DNA of 64,000 nt from Bostrychus sinensis. Lineage: Eukaryota; Chordata; Actinopteri; Gobiiformes; Eleotridae. The translations under genes were made by a program, and so were the position numbers. Shown one piece after another: positions 63,883 to 64,000 of this stretch. The notes beneath the pieces were generated by a model, which ran no database searches, had not been told where the DNA came from, and saw only the letters and a program-made list of their open reading frames with translations. How positions within the stretch are numbered: the first letter of the stretch is position 1; each line of letters begins with the position of its first letter. The stretch covers positions 496,001 to 560,000 of the forward strand of contig CM036256.1 of the NCBI GenBank assembly GCA_020698575.1. Direction: 5' to 3'.

Positions 63883-64000
63883 GACCGAGGACTGTCCGGG
63901 GACGTCTCGGCCCGGACCGAGGACCGTCCCGGGACGTCTCGGCCCGGACCGAGGACTCCGGTCTCGGCCCGGACCGAGGACTGTCCCGGGACGTCTCGGC
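63883..64000 (+). repeat. 32-bp GC-rich minisatellite, partial
   Basis: Begins as at 6212 but with a shortened unit near 63950-63965 (GAGGACTCCGGTCTCGG), so the two arrays have diverged. Confidence 0.93.

Larger units (their letters stand above)
61740..64000 (+). repeat. Segmental duplication (with 4080-6330), cut by window end
   Basis: Offset about 57,660 bp. Contains the same 3' flank, retroelement fragment (62502-62800), MITE (63120-63395) and unknown ORF (from 63545). It differs by small changes and by the unshortened MITE. Confidence 0.92.

Noticed and set aside
1..64000. Immunoglobulin light-chain V array
   Set aside because: IGL V genes can also carry 23-type signals, so this is not formally excluded. 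The FR3 endings CALQ/CAVR, the FWYKQ/FFWYRQYPGKPPEF FR2 motifs and the B-family framework match TCR alpha/delta V better.
1..64000. D, J or C segments
   Set aside because: I looked for 12-type signals next to FGxG-like J frames and for Ig-constant exons and saw none. A full search would need a motif scan.

Overview
The window looks like teleost fish DNA, probably from a percomorph-type genome. The evidence is intron-bearing immunoglobulin-fold V segments with 23-type recombination signals, plus teleost-typical non-LTR retrotransposon, Tc1, hAT and MITE debris. It is a stretch of a germline T-cell receptor alpha/delta variable-gene (TRAV/TRDV-type) array. I count 22 intact-looking V genes, one truncated V pseudogene, one orphan leader exon and two promoter or upstream relics. 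All are on the + strand. I saw no D, J or C segments, so the window lies inside the V array.

Three V families are present; the labels are mine. Family A (A1-A15) has the leader fused to the V exon in one open frame. The exception is A11, which uses a different, spliced leader. Family B (B1-B7, B3 broken) has a classical leader exon, a 121-bp intron and a V exon, and lacks the canonical first cysteine. Family C (C1) is a single divergent gene. Every V ends in the same signal: CACAGTG, a 22-bp spacer, then ACAAAAACC. Seven times a B gene sits exactly 133 bp after the nonamer of an A or C gene, forming a compact V doublet. In the A3-B1 doublet this holds only after removing a 2,418-bp DNA transposon flanked by TA.

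Layout: 1-700 A1. 970-3530 LINE debris holding an AT-flanked DNA element with a short 11-bp minisatellite. 3645-4079 A2. 4080-7200 a repeat block that recurs at 61740-64000. 8154-11636 doublet A3/B1 split by a transposon. 11795 orphan leader. 12176-17090 a second copy of the 1319-3640 block, with the minisatellite expanded by 123 units and a hAT insertion. 17094 A4. 17530-26450 LINE-rich desert. 26520 A5 and 28467 A6. 31604 A7. 34258-35320 A8/B2. 36613 promoter relic. 37749-39267 dead Tc1 transposon. 39678 A9. 42456-43338 A10/B3-pseudogene. 45166-46316 A11/B4. 48271-49336 A12/B5. 52219-53293 A13/B6. 55974 A14. 57239-58373 C1/B7. 61305 A15.

The genes work as alternative substrates for RAG1/2 recombination: one V is joined to a downstream J to make the variable domain of a TCR alpha (or delta) chain. 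The array appears to evolve by unequal crossover and gene conversion. Promoter, leader and FR1 are nearly invariant across family A, and so are end-of-FR3 and RSS. The CDR1/CDR2 centres are re-used in different combinations, and some genes carry family-B 3' ends. All names and functions come from reading the sequence; no database search was run.
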